The notes under the pieces are model-generated. The model was not told the DNA's origin. It searched no databases and was given only the letters and a program-made list of their open reading frames with translations. Below are positions 28,441 to 36,014 of a DNA stretch of 64,000 nt, one piece after another. The stretch is from Shewanella kaireitica (lineage in GTDB: Bacteria; Pseudomonadota; Gammaproteobacteria; Enterobacterales; Shewanellaceae). The first letter of the stretch is position 1. Every line of letters starts with the position of its first letter. The translations under genes were made by a program, and so were the position numbers. The DNA is taken from assembly GCF_023284045.1 (NCBI RefSeq), contig NZ_JAKIKQ010000009.1, forward strand, positions 62,001 to 126,000, given 5' to 3'.

Positions 28441-29061
28441 ATGAAAATCACCGAAAAATGTGCAGTAAGCATCCATTACCGATTATCAGATGCAAAAGGC
28501 CAGCTTGTAGAAAGCTCTTTTGAAGGCGAGCCGATGCTATATTTGCACGGTGCAGAAAACATGATCCCAGGCCTAGAGGCTGCTCTTGAAGGTAAAGAGC
28601 AAGGTGACGTACTTGATGTAACTGTCGATGCAGAGCAAGGCTATGGCGCATACCATGATGGTCTATGCCAAGAAGTCCCATTATCAGCTTTTGGTGACAT
28701 CGAAGATATCGTACCTGGCATGCGTTTCATCGCTGAAACAGAAATGGGACAACGTCCTGTTCAAGTGACAGAAGTTAAAGATGACGTTGTTATCGTAGAT
28801 GGTAACCACCCTTTAGCAGGTCAAACACTGAGCTTTAACGTTGAAGTTCTTGACGTGCGCACTGCGACAGAAGAAGAAGTCGCTCACGGTCACATTCACG
28901 CGGCAGGTTCTAGCTGTGGCGGACACGAACATTCTCATGAAGGTGGATGTTGTGGTGGCGAGCATGAGCACAGCCATGAAGGCGGTTGTTGCAGTGACGA
29001 CGAAACCAAAGAAGCTAAAGAGGGTTGCGATGGCAACGGTGGCTGTGGTTGCAGACACTAA
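28441..29061 (+). CDS. slyD: FKBP-type peptidyl-prolyl isomerase / metallochaperone SlyD
   Basis: A 206-residue cytoplasmic isomerase. Residues 1-150 are the FKBP core with inserted IF domain (KCAVSIHYRLSDAKG, YLHGAENMIPGLEAALEGK, GYGAYHDGL, DGNHPLAGQTLSFNVEV). The tail from about 150 is rich in His and Cys and contains two copies of EHSHEGGCC, then GCGCRH, a nickel- and zinc-binding segment used in hydrogenase maturation in E. coli. The core resembles fkpB at 1841. Own terminator; probably a single-gene transcript. Confidence 0.96.
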   Translation: MKITEKCAVSIHYRLSDAKGQLVESSFEGEPMLYLHGAENMIPGLEAALEGKEQGDVLDVTVDAEQGYGAYHDGLCQEVPLSAFGDIEDIVPGMRFIAETEMGQRPVQVTEVKDDVVIVDGNHPLAGQTLSFNVEVLDVRTATEEEVAHGHIHAAGSSCGGHEHSHEGGCCGGEHEHSHEGGCCSDDETKEAKEGCDGNGGCGCRH

Positions 29062-29090
29062 AACTATCTAGCTCTTTAGACTGATTTAAG

Positions 29091-29127
29091 GCGCGTTTCA
29101 TTACAAAAATGAAACGCGCTTTTTTTA
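29091..29127 (+). terminator. Terminator of slyD
   Basis: Hairpin GCGCGTTTCAT-TACAAAA-ATGAAACGCGC followed by seven T. The 3' arm contains an ATG at 29109, in frame with the next gene but not a credible start. Confidence 0.93.
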
Positions 29128-29171
29128 TGTTCTACACTCAAGAGCATGAATTGCGTGCAAAGGATTTGCCG

Positions 29172-29546
29172 ATGTTATCGAAACCACTTTATGAGGCTTT
29201 ACCCTACTGCTACATTGCTATTGGAAGCCTCTCACTATTAATTATCGAGCATCCCTTTGCGCAAGGACTTGCGATTATTCTCGTCCTATTAGGTAGCAGA
29301 GTTTACGCTCTTCGTTCCAATAACCGCCGCACAGATTCAAAAAAACGTCGTAAAAAAGGCTGGCTGCCCACTCAGGTTTATGAACATGTTCCCGCTCTGT
29401 GTTTTCTAGCTGCACTTTTAACCAACAAGTTAGACGCCAAAACAGCCCCTGTTTTCGGTCTTTGTCTGTGCAGTTATAGTATGTACATATTTATTCGACG
29501 GCTCAGTTATCGTAAGCACAAAGTTATTCATTCAAGCTACATTTAG
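29172..29546 (+). CDS. Small membrane protein of unknown function
   Basis: A 124-residue protein. I choose the ATG at 29172 because AGGA lies seven bases before it; an in-frame ATG at 29109 lies in the slyD terminator stem. Two hydrophobic segments near the N-terminus (YCYIAIGSLSLLII, GLAIILVLLGSRVYAL), then a very basic stretch (NNRRTDSKKRRKKGW) and another hydrophobic region near 80-110. I do not recognise the family. Convergent and end-to-end with trpR. Confidence 0.6.
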   Translation: MLSKPLYEALPYCYIAIGSLSLLIIEHPFAQGLAIILVLLGSRVYALRSNNRRTDSKKRRKKGWLPTQVYEHVPALCFLAALLTNKLDAKTAPVFGLCLCSYSMYIFIRRLSYRKHKVIHSSYI

Positions 29547-29822
29547 CTACAAGGTCAACTGCTTTATCTGCACGCGCTGTGCTTCAGTCATGTGTTTTAA
29601 GTAATTAGAACAACGAGTGATGGTTGCGATACTAATTTGATATTCATGGGCGATTTGTCGCTGGCTCATATCCCCATGCAACAATGTCTGAAAAACCTTA
29701 AGCCTACCAGCAACAGCACTACGCTCCTCTTCGGTTAATAACAATTCGAACAGTGTCACTAAAGCACTGTGATCCTTTTGAGCCATGACTTTGTCTAAAA
29801 CTAAATCCCACTCTGCGCGCAT
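29547..29822 (-). CDS. trpR: Trp operon repressor
   Basis: A 91-residue helical repressor. It has the TrpR core: FELLLTEEERSAVAGRLKVFQTLLHGDMSQRQIAHEYQ is spread over about 24-61, and the helix-turn-helix recognition segment ISIATITRCSNYLK follows. With tryptophan bound it represses trp genes and, in E. coli, aroH and itself. No trp genes are in this window, but aroF, tyrA and pheA are nearby. Single gene, convergent with a small membrane protein gene. Confidence 0.92.
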   Translation of the reverse strand: MRAEWDLVLDKVMAQKDHSALVTLFELLLTEEERSAVAGRLKVFQTLLHGDMSQRQIAHEYQISIATITRCSNYLKHMTEAQRVQIKQLTL

Positions 29823-30036
29823 TTCAGCCTCAATGGTGTACTAGTGCATCATTACAGCCAGTTTATCAGGATTCAGTTTCCAGTCACGTATTTTGAGAGA
29901 AGAAATTTAAGTGCTATATCCAACTTAATTGTAACTAAGCGTAATTTTAATAAAAAACGAATGGAGTCAACTAGCTAAAAATAGGTACAATAGCGCGAAA
30001 CAAGTCACATAACATAATAAAAACGTGAGAATAGCC

Positions 30037-30498
30037 ATGAAAAAATCATTAAAGATGAGTCTAATCGCACTCGCTGCGACAGCAACTATTACTACTGGTG
30101 TGCAAGCTAATAATTTTGATGACGCTGATGACGCCATTCATTATCGTCAATCTGCTTTTGGGATGATTGCCTATAACTTTGGTGACATGGGCGCAATGCT
30201 AAAAGGCAAGAAAGATTACGACGCTAGCGTATTCGCCATGCGTGCGACAAATGTTGCTGCTCTTTCTAAGCTGCCACTTGAAGGTTTTATCAGTGGTTCT
30301 GATAAAGGTGAAACAGAAGCTCTTGCAAAGATCTGGAGTGATAAAACTGATTTTGATGCCAAGATGAAGACCTTCCAAGAGAATGCAGCTGTGCTTGCTT
30401 TAGCTGCAGAGAAAGGTGACAAGAAAGAGATCAAGAAAGCCTTTATGAATACAGGTAAGAGCTGTAAAGGTTGTCACGACGTATACAAGAAAGATTAA
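30037..30498 (+). CDS. Cytochrome c' (periplasmic)
   Basis: A 153-residue exported c-type cytochrome. The start at 30037 (MKKSLKMSLIALAA) is better than a GTG at 30025, since it gives a normal signal peptide ending at about GVQA^NN. The mature protein is a four-helix bundle starting DADDAIHYRQSAFGMIAYNFGDMGAML and ends with the heme motif CKGCH (143-147), a few residues from the C-terminus, the hallmark of class II cytochrome c. Family members bind NO and CO and protect against nitrosative stress. Convergent with a cytochrome b561 gene. Confidence 0.92.
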   Translation: MKKSLKMSLIALAATATITTGVQANNFDDADDAIHYRQSAFGMIAYNFGDMGAMLKGKKDYDASVFAMRATNVAALSKLPLEGFISGSDKGETEALAKIWSDKTDFDAKMKTFQENAAVLALAAEKGDKKEIKKAFMNTGKSCKGCHDVYKKD

Positions 30499-30505
30499 GT
30501 AACAA

Positions 30506-30540
30506 GAGAGCCAGCTTAGATTAAGCTGGCTCTTACATTT
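30506..30540. terminator. Hairpin between cytochrome c' and cytochrome b561 genes
   Basis: Stem GAGCCAGCTTA-GAT-TAAGCTGGCTC, 10 bases after the cytochrome c' stop. The T run after it is broken (TTACATTTTA). Confidence 0.65.
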
Positions 30541-30566
30541 TACCCTTTACGATTCAAATATTGTCA

Positions 30567-31244
30567 CTACAGCATATCGATAATCGGCAACATCAAATAA
30601 TTCAACACCAACGCCCCTATCACCAGCAAGATTACAACTGCCTTTAATACCGATGCAAATGCTAAAGACGGCGCTTGAACTTCTGGAAGACGTTTATAGC
30701 CACTAAACATCGCCATTATAATTTTATCACCTTTTATCATATGTACACCGACAGCCAAAACATGTATCGCAGCTAATATCAAAATCAGATCAAAGTTCTT
30801 TTTGTGCAGCCAAGTTAACCATGCAGCAGTATCACTACTCACACTACTATATAGTGGCCCCTCGGTAAAAATGTCATCCGTTGCGAAAAGTCCACTCACC
30901 AGCTGCAAGCAAACAAGCGAGATGAGTGCGACAACCATATAGCCACCAACCGGATTATGCCCAACACTCGCAGAAATCCCATTCTGCTTAGTTTGCTTAA
31001 GGTAGTTAAATACCGTTTTCGGAGAGCGAACAAAATGGCTAAACCGTGCAGTATCACTGCCTATAAAGCCCCAAAGCAGTCGCGTGGCAAGTAAAATCAT
31101 TAAACTGTAAGCCAGTAGTTGGTGCCACTCCATCTCTCCTGACTCAGCAGTCCACCATAATCCACCAAGCAAACACAACATCCCCCAGTGAAAGAGCCTT
31201 GTTGGAATATCCCATACTTTAACTTTGACAGTGTTTTGCGTCAT
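30567..31244 (-). CDS. Cytochrome b561-family membrane protein
   Basis: A 225-residue inner-membrane protein with five to six hydrophobic segments. It starts KVKVWDIPTRLFHWGMLCLLGGLWWTAE spread over 7-34, typical of prokaryotic b561 and hydrogenase b-type cytochromes; the His in RLFHW and others in EWHQLLAY, GHNPVGGYM and AAIHVLAVGVHMIKGDK are candidate heme ligands. It would pass electrons from quinol to a periplasmic acceptor. It stands end to end with cytochrome c', a possible partner. Confidence 0.88.
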   Translation of the reverse strand: MTQNTVKVKVWDIPTRLFHWGMLCLLGGLWWTAESGEMEWHQLLAYSLMILLATRLLWGFIGSDTARFSHFVRSPKTVFNYLKQTKQNGISASVGHNPVGGYMVVALISLVCLQLVSGLFATDDIFTEGPLYSSVSSDTAAWLTWLHKKNFDLILILAAIHVLAVGVHMIKGDKIIMAMFSGYKRLPEVQAPSLAFASVLKAVVILLVIGALVLNYLMLPIIDML

Positions 31245-31553
31245 GAATGTTCGGTCTCAGAAATTAATTGGTCTTTTGTGAGCATTATATATTGAGCTGA
31301 GGGTAAGAGCTATGGGGTTATTTATGCAGAGGATTTTAAAAAAACAGCTAATTGAGCGGGCTCTTATCTATTCAAATATGAACCTGTTTTTCGCGGTTTT
31401 CAAGGAAATTTTGGCAGTTATTGACTATATTTGTCTAAGTGATCAAATAAAAAGCGAACGATTTAAAAGACACTGTAAAACGTGATTTAGATCACGACTT
31501 TCGTTAGTGAGATTGTTAGTCTGAATTCAAGGAAACAACAAAAGGTTCGACAT
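31245..31553. other. Intergenic region, cytochrome b561 / raiA
   Basis: 309 bases between divergent genes. Holds a strong CRP-like site near raiA (31478-31499). Nothing else recognised. Confidence 0.6.
31478..31499 (+). promoter_or_regulatory. CRP-like binding site upstream of raiA
   Basis: CGTGATTTAGATCACG with AAA before it matches the 22-base CRP consensus at about 17 positions, with arms CGTGAT/ATCACG exactly complementary. Its centre is 65 bases before the raiA start codon, a distance fitting activation. Confidence 0.55.
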
Positions 31554-31916
31554 ATGATAAAGATTACTAGCAAGCACTTCGAAGTTACTGAATCTATCCG
31601 CGAACGTATTGAAGCAAGATTAGCAAAATTAGCACGACACGATGTGCAGCTTATTAATCCACATGTAATCATACTACAGGAGAAACAAGGTTTTAAGATT
31701 GAAGCTTCTGTCGGCATTCCAAGTGCCAAGTTATTTGCCCAGGCGAAACATGAAGACCTATATGCAGCAATCAATGCAATGGGACAAAAGCTGGAGAAAC
31801 AGCTAAATCGCCTAACACACAAACCAGAAAGCCAACGTCACGCAACACTTAAAAGAGAAGATGATGCCATTGATGAAGGCTTTGACGACAACATAGAGGA
31901 GGAATACGCAGCTTGA
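31554..31916 (+). CDS. raiA: Ribosome-associated inhibitor A / hibernation factor
   Basis: A 120-residue YfiA/HPF-family protein: MIKITSKHFEVTESIRERIEARLAKL starts the fold, followed by the conserved KIEASVGIP and AKHEDLYAAINAMGQKLEKQL. It binds the 30S decoding centre in stationary phase or cold and blocks translation. With its acidic C-terminal tail (about 100-120) and position directly upstream of pheL-pheA it fits raiA better than the shorter hpf. A terminator separates it from pheL. Confidence 0.92.
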   Translation: MIKITSKHFEVTESIRERIEARLAKLARHDVQLINPHVIILQEKQGFKIEASVGIPSAKLFAQAKHEDLYAAINAMGQKLEKQLNRLTHKPESQRHATLKREDDAIDEGFDDNIEEEYAA

Positions 31917-31936
31917 TTTTATTATTAACTTTTGTC

Positions 31937-31966
31937 CAAAAGCGCACCTCAGGTGCGCTTTTTCTT
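31937..31966 (+). terminator. Terminator of raiA
   Basis: Hairpin AAAAGCGCACCT-CA-GGTGCGCTTTTT followed by T-rich sequence, 21 bases after the stop. Confidence 0.9.
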
Positions 31967-31995
31967 ACAAAATTTTCAAATAGCCCAAGTTTTGA

Positions 31996-32024
31996 TTGAC
32001 AGTAAACCGACTCCGCTTTAGTTT
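31996..32024 (+). promoter_or_regulatory. Probable promoter of pheL-pheA
   Basis: TTGACA (31996-32001) and TAGTTT (32019-32024) separated by 17 bases. It lies just before the leader peptide. The -10 is a weak match. Confidence 0.45.
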
Positions 32025-32030
32025 TAATCC

Positions 32031-32105
32031 ATGAACAAAATCCAAACTGCGTTTTTTACTTTCTTTTTTATGCCCCCCACCCTCGGAGGCGGAATTTCGG
32101 TGTAA
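32031..32105 (+). CDS. pheL: pheA leader peptide PheL
   Basis: A 24-codon leader frame. It begins MNKIQTAFFTFFFMPP, so five Phe codons fall within six positions (FFTFFF), and it ends at TAA 32103-32105. The segment GGAGGCGGAATTT inside its last codons can pair with AAATTCC and GCCTCC downstream (antiterminator), competing with the terminator at 32124-32153. Stalling at Phe codons when Phe-tRNA is scarce should allow pheA transcription. The peptide is longer than E. coli PheL and has a Pro/Gly-rich end. Confidence 0.9.
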   Translation: MNKIQTAFFTFFFMPPTLGGGISV

Positions 32106-32123
32106 AAACGAAAGTGAAAATTC

Positions 32124-32153
32124 CAAAGCCTCCCACACGGGAGGCTTTTTTAA
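32124..32153 (+). terminator. phe attenuator (transcription terminator in the leader)
   Basis: Stem AAAGCCTCCC-ACAC-GGGAGGCTTT followed by TTTT, 35 bases before pheA. Its 5' arm can instead pair with GGAGGC in pheL. Confidence 0.93.
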
Positions 32154-32187
32154 TTCTAAGCGCGCTAAATAAGATGTAGAGGCACTA

Positions 32188-34164
32188 ATGAGCAAACCAC
32201 AACCTTTAAACCACACTCGAGAGCAAATAACGACTCTCGACAATGATCTTTTAGCTCTGCTGGCTAAACGCCGCGAGTTAAGTTTAGATGTTGCTCGTAG
32301 TAAAGAAGTGGATGTCAGACCTATACGCGATACAATCCGCGAAAAAGAGTTGCTAGCGCGCCTCGTTAAGCAAGGCCGCGAACAAGGGTTAGATGCGCAT
32401 TATGTTATCTCGCTTTATCAAAGCATTATTGAAGATTCGGTACTAAACCAGCAAGCCTACTTACATGGCCGCGCTAATCCACAAACTCAACAGCAGCAGT
32501 ATTGTGTTGCTTATCTCGGTGCTAGAGGCTCATATTCCTATTTAGCAGCAAGTCGCTACTGCGACAGACGCCAAGTTGAAATGCAGGATTTAGGCTGCCA
32601 AAGTTTTGATGAGATAGTGCAAGCGGTTGAATCTGGTCATGCAGATTATGGTTTCCTGCCGATAGAGAACACCTCTTCAGGTTCAATCAACGAAGTATAC
32701 GATGTACTGCAACACACAAGTTTAGCCATTGTCGGCGAAACAACCATTGAAGTTGGACACTGCCTGCTAGCGAAAAGCGGCACCAACATCAATGATGTAA
32801 AAACAGTGTACGCGCACCCACAACCTATTAGTCAGTGCAGTCGTTATCTAAGTCAACATGGTGACTTCAAGCTAGAGTATTGCTCTAGTAGCGCTGAAGC
32901 AATGGATATGGTCTGTAACGCTCAAGACAACAGCGTTGCAGCTATTGGTAGCAGTGAGGGCGGCGCTTTATATCAGCTTGAAGCTATCGAGACAGGCTTA
33001 GCCAATCAAAAAATTAACCAAAGTCGCTTTATTGTTGTCGCCCGTAAAGCCGTTGATGTTCCTGAACAATTACCTGCCAAGTGCACCTTGATTATGGCCA
33101 CAGGACAAAAACCCGGCGCCTTGGTCGAAGCTTTATTAGTGCTAAAGGCTAGAAACCTAAATATGAGTAAACTCGAATCGCGTCCAATTCCCGGTACACC
33201 ATGGGAAGAGATGTTCTATTTGGACATCGACGCAAACCTTTCCAGTGAGCCAATGCAAGCAGCATTAAAAGAGCTAGAAAGAACGACGCGCTTTATCAAG
33301 GTATTGGGATGTTACCCATGTGAAACGGTCAACCCTACACAACTAACCAACAGCCAATTGATGATTGAACCTAGTACATCAAAAGTAAGCACTTTAGCGA
33401 GCACCGCATCGACCAAAGAGAAACGCTATAGCAAAGAGTTTAAAACCCAAGCAACAGAGATAGTTTGTGGCCAACTCAATATAGGTAACAATCATTTGGC
33501 CGCCATTGCTCAATTGCACCTGCCTTTTGAAACGACCGAGTTTGAGCAACGCGCGAAAGCATTAAAAGAAGCTGGATTCCAAGCGGTAGTGATCCAAGGT
33601 TTAAGTCAACAAAGAGAACTACTTGTATCACTCTCTCAATTTAAAAAGACCTTAGAACAGTTTGGACTCGTGTGTATTTTAATGGTTGAGCATGAAACCG
33701 ACTTAGCTGTAACCGCTCAGATAGCTGATGCGATTATATTGTCTGGTACGCAAATGTATAACCAAGCAATACTCACTCAGTTAGGCTCATTGTTGCTGCC
33801 AGTCATTATAGAACGAAATACCATGGCGAGTATTGATGACTTGTTAGATGCTGCTGAGGTGGTATTGAGTCAAGGCAATCAACAATTGGCGCTATGTGAA
33901 TCTGGTGTAAGTACACTGAATAATTCAGGCAAACCGTCACTGGATTTAGCGGCGTTAGTACAGCTTAAAACGGCTAGCCACCTACCTGTGCTAGTCAACC
34001 CTAGCTACGCTGTAGAAACTGAGCAGCTAGCAGGATTTAGCACAGCGATTAAGCAACTTGGCGGCGACGGCATAGTCGTCAATATCGCCAGCATTGAACA
34101 GGCAGGTAATAGCGAGGAGCAACAAACGCTACTTAACGATCTACTCAACAATCTATACCGCTAA
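32188..34164 (+). CDS. pheA: Chorismate mutase / prephenate dehydratase PheA with extra C-terminal DAHP-synthase-like domain
   Basis: Makes phenylpyruvate from chorismate. Domains: AroQ chorismate mutase 1-92 (R11, R29 and K39 at the places of active-site residues); prephenate dehydratase 104-285, where the catalytic TRF motif reads SRF (S279-F281); ACT 298-380 with GALVEALLVLKARN and ESRP for phenylalanine feedback. E. coli PheA ends about here (386 residues); this one has 658. After a Ser/Thr-rich linker (381-412), residues 413-658 resemble a type I-beta DAHP synthase: LNIGNN 430-435, ALKEAGF 458-464, a ladder from IADAIILSG 512, LCESGV 569-574, SHLPVLVNPSYA 597-608 and GGDGIVVNI 625-633. 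Active-site residues of that fold are replaced, so the domain is probably not a working synthase. Confidence 0.95.
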   Translation: MSKPQPLNHTREQITTLDNDLLALLAKRRELSLDVARSKEVDVRPIRDTIREKELLARLVKQGREQGLDAHYVISLYQSIIEDSVLNQQAYLHGRANPQTQQQQYCVAYLGARGSYSYLAASRYCDRRQVEMQDLGCQSFDEIVQAVESGHADYGFLPIENTSSGSINEVYDVLQHTSLAIVGETTIEVGHCLLAKSGTNINDVKTVYAHPQPISQCSRYLSQHGDFKLEYCSSSAEAMDMVCNAQDNSVAAIGSSEGGALYQLEAIETGLANQKINQSRFIVVARKAVDVPEQLPAKCTLIMATGQKPGALVEALLVLKARNLNMSKLESRPIPGTPWEEMFYLDIDANLSSEPMQAALKELERTTRFIKVLGCYPCETVNPTQLTNSQLMIEPSTSKVSTLASTASTKEKRYSKEFKTQATEIVCGQLNIGNNHLAAIAQLHLPFETTEFEQRAKALKEAGFQAVVIQGLSQQRELLVSLSQFKKTLEQFGLVCILMVEHETDLAVTAQIADAIILSGTQMYNQAILTQLGSLLLPVIIERNTMASIDDLLDAAEVVLSQGNQQLALCESGVSTLNNSGKPSLDLAALVQLKTASHLPVLVNPSYAVETEQLAGFSTAIKQLGGDGIVVNIASIEQAGNSEEQQTLLNDLLNNLYR

Positions 34165-34173
34165 AAATAGTTA

Positions 34174-34214
34174 ATAATAACGGCCGTGAGCACTTACGCT
34201 CACGGCCATTATTA
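34174..34214. terminator. Bidirectional terminator, pheA / Na+/H+ antiporter
   Basis: Long hairpin: TAATAA-CGGCCGTGAGC and GCTCACGGCC-ATTATTA around ACTTAC, between convergent genes. Confidence 0.85.
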
Positions 34215-34218
34215 TGTG

Positions 34219-35499
34219 TTACATCGTGCCTTTATCTTCGGCATTGCTCTTATCAATGAGCCGAGGAATAGTTGTTCCTTGAACCAAGATGGAAAACACG
34301 ACCACTGCGTAGGTCATCACCATCAATAGCTCCCTCAAATCAATATTACTCCCCGTCGCCAACATCACTCCTGTAGGTAAGCTCATCGCCATCGCTAATG
34401 CTAAGCCACCTCTGAGTCCACCCCAGACAAGAATTTTTTCAGCAAAAGAGTTGTAATGCTTTACTCGGCGAAAAGCCAAATATGGCAAGTAAACACTCAC
34501 TGAACGGCCAAGCAGCACAATCGGAACTGATAGCAGCATGAACCACCAAAGCTCAGCATCGAAATCAATAAGCAGTAACAGTAGACCTAGTAGTAAGAAC
34601 AGCAGTGAGTTAAAGAACGACTCAATCAGCCCCCAAAAACTCTCTAGAGTGACACATTCGTTCTTTTTCAGTAGTTTAGGAATACTTAAATTGCCAGCGA
34701 TAATCCCAGCAGTTACCATTGCTAAAGGCCCTGAAACACCAATCATATCTGCCACCACATAACCTGCAGTGGGTAGCAATAGAGTCATCAACAGATACTG
34801 GGTTTTATCTTCAGAGAAGCCCAACATAAAATGTAAGCCTGCGGCGAGAATAGCACCATAAATAACGCCACCGACCGCTTCTTGTAAAAATAGACCTGCG
34901 ATACCCATTACCGTCAACGGTTCAGTGGAAAAGGCAACCTGTGAGATAGCAACAAAAATCACTAAACCTATACCATCATTAAACAATGACTCGCCTTCAA
35001 CTTGTGTAGCAATGTCTTCAGGCGCACCAAGTTGCTTGATGATAGCCAGCACCGCTATCGGATCGGTTGGTGATATAAGTGCACCAAATAACAAGCAGTA
35101 GCTAAGTTGAAGCGATAAGCCTAGAAAGCTAGAAACCCAATAAAGTACACCACCAATAACTGCCGTCGAGATAAGCGTACCCACAAAGGCAAGGGTGAAT
35201 ATCTCCCAGCGCTGCTTTTTAAGTACCTGTAGTTTTATTTGCAGCGCCCCAGCAAACAGTAAAAAACCCAACATACCGTTAAGCAACAAAGCTTTAAAGT
35301 CGAGCTGTTCAAGATCAGTTACTAAGCTTGAATAAACTGACACACCGAAGATCTTCCCTGCCGCTAAGATGAGTAAACTCAACAATAAGGCTAATGCTGT
35401 GATGGTAATGGTGTCTTGCCATCGATGTAAGCGAGAAGAGATTAACGAAATAACTAAAGAAAGCGCAGATAGCAGGCAGAGAATTTCATAGCTGGTCAC
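34219..35499 (-). CDS. Na+/H+ antiporter, CPA1 (NhaP-type)
   Basis: Inner-membrane cation/proton exchanger of 426 residues with about twelve hydrophobic segments. Key motifs: GALISPTDPIAVLAIIKQLG near 155 and the ion-site GESLFNDGIGLVIF near 180, with Asn-Asp; the later arginine-rich WGGLRGGLALAMAMSLP near 360 is also typical. No long C-terminal cytoplasmic domain is present, so it is a short NhaP form. Convergent with pheA. A second antiporter, NhaA, is encoded at 62770. Whether Na+ or K+ is carried is not readable. Confidence 0.88.
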   Translation of the reverse strand: MTSYEILCLLSALSLVISLISSRLHRWQDTITITALALLLSLLILAAGKIFGVSVYSSLVTDLEQLDFKALLLNGMLGFLLFAGALQIKLQVLKKQRWEIFTLAFVGTLISTAVIGGVLYWVSSFLGLSLQLSYCLLFGALISPTDPIAVLAIIKQLGAPEDIATQVEGESLFNDGIGLVIFVAISQVAFSTEPLTVMGIAGLFLQEAVGGVIYGAILAAGLHFMLGFSEDKTQYLLMTLLLPTAGYVVADMIGVSGPLAMVTAGIIAGNLSIPKLLKKNECVTLESFWGLIESFFNSLLFLLLGLLLLLIDFDAELWWFMLLSVPIVLLGRSVSVYLPYLAFRRVKHYNSFAEKILVWGGLRGGLALAMAMSLPTGVMLATGSNIDLRELLMVMTYAVVVFSILVQGTTIPRLIDKSNAEDKGTM

Positions 35500-35537
35500 A
35501 GGTTGTACTCGTAATTAAGGCCTAGAGATAGGCGAAG

Positions 35538-35876
35538 TTATATACAACGGCCTTCAATGAGGCTCAACCAGCCTTTAAATATACGACCACTAAACCAAAC
35601 TGAAGCAGCAACATAGAGCATTGCGCTAAGCCAAGGTTGATTACTTAAGTAACCGATGGCCATAACCAGTAACATACAGATAATCGACCATCGCTGCCAC
35701 CTAAGGTGGGATGCAAGCATAGAACTTAAGGTATTTGGACGTTGGTTTAAGTTAATACATAAGCTTAATACCGCAGGGAGTAACACAATAGGGAAGCATG
35801 CCATTAGCCCGTAGAGCATATGAGCAAGACTTTTGTCTTCTAAAGGTAAAGCTTCAGTATGCGTTGTTGATACCAT
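35538..35876 (-). CDS. Membrane protein of unknown function
   Basis: A 112-residue protein. The start at 35876 (MVSTTHTEALPLEDKS) has GGAG six bases upstream; a TTG at 35891 is less likely. Three hydrophobic segments: about 20-40, 62-78 and 80-95, separated by a basic loop (ASHLRWQRW). I do not recognise the family; it resembles small DUF4870-like membrane proteins only in outline. It lies between the antiporter and hcr on the same strand, 39 bases before the antiporter gene, and might be co-transcribed with it. Confidence 0.65.
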   Translation of the reverse strand: MVSTTHTEALPLEDKSLAHMLYGLMACFPIVLLPAVLSLCINLNQRPNTLSSMLASHLRWQRWSIICMLLVMAIGYLSNQPWLSAMLYVAASVWFSGRIFKGWLSLIEGRCI

Positions 35877-36014
35877 ATTCCACTCCACCAAAAAAGAAAA
35901 GACAGGCGTAAATTACATTACTGCCTGCCTTTAACCTTACTTTCTCATTGTGAGTTTCGCAACTTTCACTACTGATTTATTTGGAATTACTTAACATTCT
36001 TTACTGAGCAAAGT

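Noticed and set aside
29109..29171. Upstream in-frame ATG for the small membrane protein
   Set aside because: It is the 3' arm of the slyD terminator; the ATG at 29172 has a proper ribosome site.
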